This document shows positions 62,901-64,000 of a DNA stretch of 64,000 nt, one piece after another. Both the position numbers and the translations under genes were made by a program. Origin of the DNA: Pseudomonas parasichuanensis (lineage in GTDB: Bacteria; Pseudomonadota; Gammaproteobacteria; Pseudomonadales; Pseudomonadaceae); assembly GCF_021601385.1 (NCBI RefSeq), contig NZ_BQHO01000007.1, forward strand, positions 1 to 64,000, in the 5' to 3' direction. Below the pieces are notes generated by a model. The model was not told the origin of the DNA, did no database searches, and was given only the letters and a program-made list of their open reading frames with translations. How positions within the stretch are numbered: the stretch's first letter is position 1; each line of letters begins with the position of its first letter.

Positions 62901-64000
62901 ATGAAGGCGTCCTGGAAGGTGTCGTTGAGCTGCTGGATATCCAGGTTCAGGCCTTCGCTGTAGGTGAAGGCGAAGTCGTGGATCCAGAACTCACGGCCAC
63001 TGGCATGGCGCAGGCGGTAAGGGAACTCGCCGAGCACACGCAGGCCGAGGTTTTCCAGGATCGGCAGCACGTCCGACAGCGCCAGCGGCGTATCGGCGTG
63101 GTACAGCTTGCAGTGCAGCGTGCGTTCACCCAGTTGCGTGAGCGGCTGGTAGAAGCTCATGGCCAGCGGTTTGTGTTCCGACAGGTTCAGCACGTGCTGC
63201 ATGTCGACCACCGCCGAATGGGCGGCGAAGCGCTCGCGGTAGCCGGCCGGGAAGCCTTTCGGGAACTCATCGAGGATGGTGGTGCCCTGGGCTTCGCCGA
63301 AGTTTTCCACCACCAGCGCCGAGTAATCGTCATGCCACGAGCGGCACGCCTGGATCACTTCGTTTTCCAGCTGCTGCAGGTCGATATCGATACGATTCTT
63401 CGGGTCGACGCGCAGGATCAACTGCACACGGGCCAGCACCGACTCAGAGAAGAAAGTCCAGAACTCGCAGTCGGTGGCCTTCAGGCGCTCCATCAGCACC
63501 TGCTGGATCTTCTGCCGCACTTCGGTGGAGTAGATCTCGCGAGGCACGTAGGCCAGGCAGTAGCAGAAGCGGCCGTACGGGTCCTTGCGCAGGAACACGC
63601 GGATCTTGTTGCGCTCCTGGATCTGCACGATCGACATGGCAGTGCTGAACAGCTCGTCGACCGGGGTCTGGAACAGGTCGTCGCGCGGCAGCACTTCCAG
63701 TACCTGCGCCAGCTCCTTGCCCAGGTGGGCCTTGGGGTCGAAGTGCGAGCGGCGCTCGACTTCGGCCACCTTGCCGCGAATGTAGGGGATGGTGTGCACG
63801 CTCTCGCCGTACACCGACGAGGTGTACAGGCCCATGAAGCGGCATTCCTTGAGCACATTGCCGTCTGCGTCGATCTGGCGGATCGACACGTAGTCGGGAT
63901 AGGCCGGGCGGTGCACGCGGCTCGGCTGCGAGGCCTTGGCGAACGACAGCAGGCGCGGCTCGCGCAGGTAGGCGACGGCGTAGTCCTCGATGCGCAGGTC
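59954..64000 (-). CDS. gdhB: NAD-specific glutamate dehydrogenase, large type (partial, 5' end outside window)
   Basis: Catabolic enzyme turning glutamate into 2-oxoglutarate and ammonia. About 1348 residues are visible and the frame is open to the window edge; the family (L-GDH180) is near 1600 aa, so roughly 270 N-terminal residues are missing. The catalytic dehydrogenase segment shows VPVGAKGGFLPRRLP, the NAD-domain KMGITARGAWVGVQRHFRERGIN, VGVGDMAGDVFGNGLLMS and DNAGGVDCSDHEVNIK. A long C-terminal regulatory part follows. The terminator lies 17 nt downstream of its stop. Confidence 0.95.
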   Translation of the reverse strand, partial: DLRIEDYAVAYLREPRLLSFAKASQPSRVHRPAYPDYVSIRQIDADGNVLKECRFMGLYTSSVYGESVHTIPYIRGKVAEVERRSHFDPKAHLGKELAQVLEVLPRDDLFQTPVDELFSTAMSIVQIQERNKIRVFLRKDPYGRFCYCLAYVPREIYSTEVRQKIQQVLMERLKATDCEFWTFFSESVLARVQLILRVDPKNRIDIDLQQLENEVIQACRSWHDDYSALVVENFGEAQGTTILDEFPKGFPAGYRERFAAHSAVVDMQHVLNLSEHKPLAMSFYQPLTQLGERTLHCKLYHADTPLALSDVLPILENLGLRVLGEFPYRLRHASGREFWIHDFAFTYSEGLNLDIQQLNDTFQDAFIHIVKGDAENDAFNRLVLTAGLPWRDVALLRAYARYLKQIRLGFDLGYIASTLNNHTDIARELTRLFKTRFYLARKLTQDDLDDKQQRLEQAILTALDDVQVLNEDRILRRYLDLIKATLRTNFYQPDANGQNKSYFSFKFNPKLIPELPKPVPKFEIFVYSPRVEGVHLRFGNVARGGLRWSDREEDFRTEVLGLVKAQQVKNSVIVPVGAKGGFLPRRLPLGGSRDEIAAEGVACYRIFISGLLDITDNLKDGGVVPPSNVVRHDDDDPYLVVAADKGTATFSDIANGIAIDYGFWLGDAFASGGSAGYDHKKMGITARGAWVGVQRHFRERGINVQEDPITVVGVGDMAGDVFGNGLLMSEKLQLVAAFNHLHIFIDPNPDPATSFVERKRLFDLPRSAWSDYDTSIMSEGGGIFPRSAKSIAISPQMKERFAIEADRLTPTELLHALLQAPVDLLWNGGIGTYVKASSESHADVGDKANDALRVNGNELRCKVVGEGGNLGMTQLGRVEFGLNGGATNTDFIDNAGGVDCSDHEVNIKILLNEVVQAGDMTEKQRNQLLGSMTDEVAGLVLGNNYKQTQALSLAARRARERIAEYKRLMADLEARGKLDRAIEFLPSEEQLAERLAAGQGLTRAELSVLISYSKIDLKEQLLKSLVPDDDYLTRDMETAFPPSLVTKYADSMRGHRLKREIVSTQIANDLVNNMGITFVQRLKESTGMSPANVAGAYVIVRDIFHLPHWFRQIEALDYQVPAEIQLTLMDELMRLGRRATRWFLRSRRNEQDAGRDVAHFGPKIAQLGLKLDELLEGPTRERWMIRYQGFVEAGVPELLARMVAGTTHLYTLLPIIEASDVTGHDPAQVAKAFFAVGSSLDLTWYLQEISNLPVENNWQALAREAFRDDIDLQQRAITISVLQMADAPDDMDARVALWCEQHRVMVERWRAMLDDLRNATGTDYAMYAVANRELVDLAMSGQAAVIPS

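Overview
The window is chromosomal DNA from a fluorescent Pseudomonas, most likely of the P. putida group. The evidence is the GC-rich codon use, the putida-type REP palindromes, and a gene order that matches what I know of Pseudomonas core genomes (cco-hemN-anr-apt-recR-dnaX-ligA-zipA-smc-xdh; rlmKL-rmf-pyrD; nas-cobA-oprF-sigX-cmpX; rraA-ppsA-gdhB). I saw no phage, insertion sequence, CRISPR array, tRNA or rRNA. The only repeats are nine paired REP palindromes in intergenic gaps.

Region 1 (1-12.6 kb) is microaerobic respiration. It holds the cbb3 oxidase subunits ccoNOQP, the assembly and copper genes ccoGHIS plus a TauE/SafE-like membrane protein, hemN behind a perfect ANR box, the oxygen sensor anr, and apt. 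Region 2 (12.7-28.2 kb) is DNA and cell maintenance on the minus strand: recR, ybaB and dnaX, then an orphan periplasmic binding protein, a MerR/DUF2938 pair, an unassigned SF1 helicase-like ATPase, a small coiled-coil protein, the 4.5S RNA, ligA, zipA, smc and a GntR regulator.

Region 3 (28.4-37.9 kb) is purine salvage and degradation: xdhABC, guaD, an aquaporin, a second GntR regulator and a purine permease, with candidate GntR operators upstream of xdhA and the permease. Region 4 (37.9-44.5 kb) holds a CHASE-PAS-GGDEF cyclase, rlmKL, rmf with a structured leader, and pyrD.

Region 5 (44.6-50.5 kb) is nitrate sensing and uptake: nasS, nasT, a nitrate transporter, a PP2C-kinase fusion and cobA. 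The transporter leader shows a sigma-54 promoter, two hexaloop hairpins and a terminator that excludes the second hairpin, which is the architecture expected for NasT (ANTAR) antitermination. The nitrate and nitrite reductase genes that P. aeruginosa keeps between the kinase and cobA are absent here.

Region 6 (50.5-64 kb) is envelope and central metabolism: oprF, sigX, cmpX, cfrX, a ZntB/CorA transporter, an RraA-like protein, an alpha/beta hydrolase, ppsA with its divergent regulator gene, and the 3' part of the large NAD-glutamate dehydrogenase, which runs off the right edge.

Most of the window is well-known core genome. The items most worth attention are the nitrate leader RNA and its reductase-less operon, the REP element that supplies the C-terminus of CobA, the MerR-type 19-bp-spacer promoter, the clustered GntR-type palindromes, and the unassigned SF1 ATPase.
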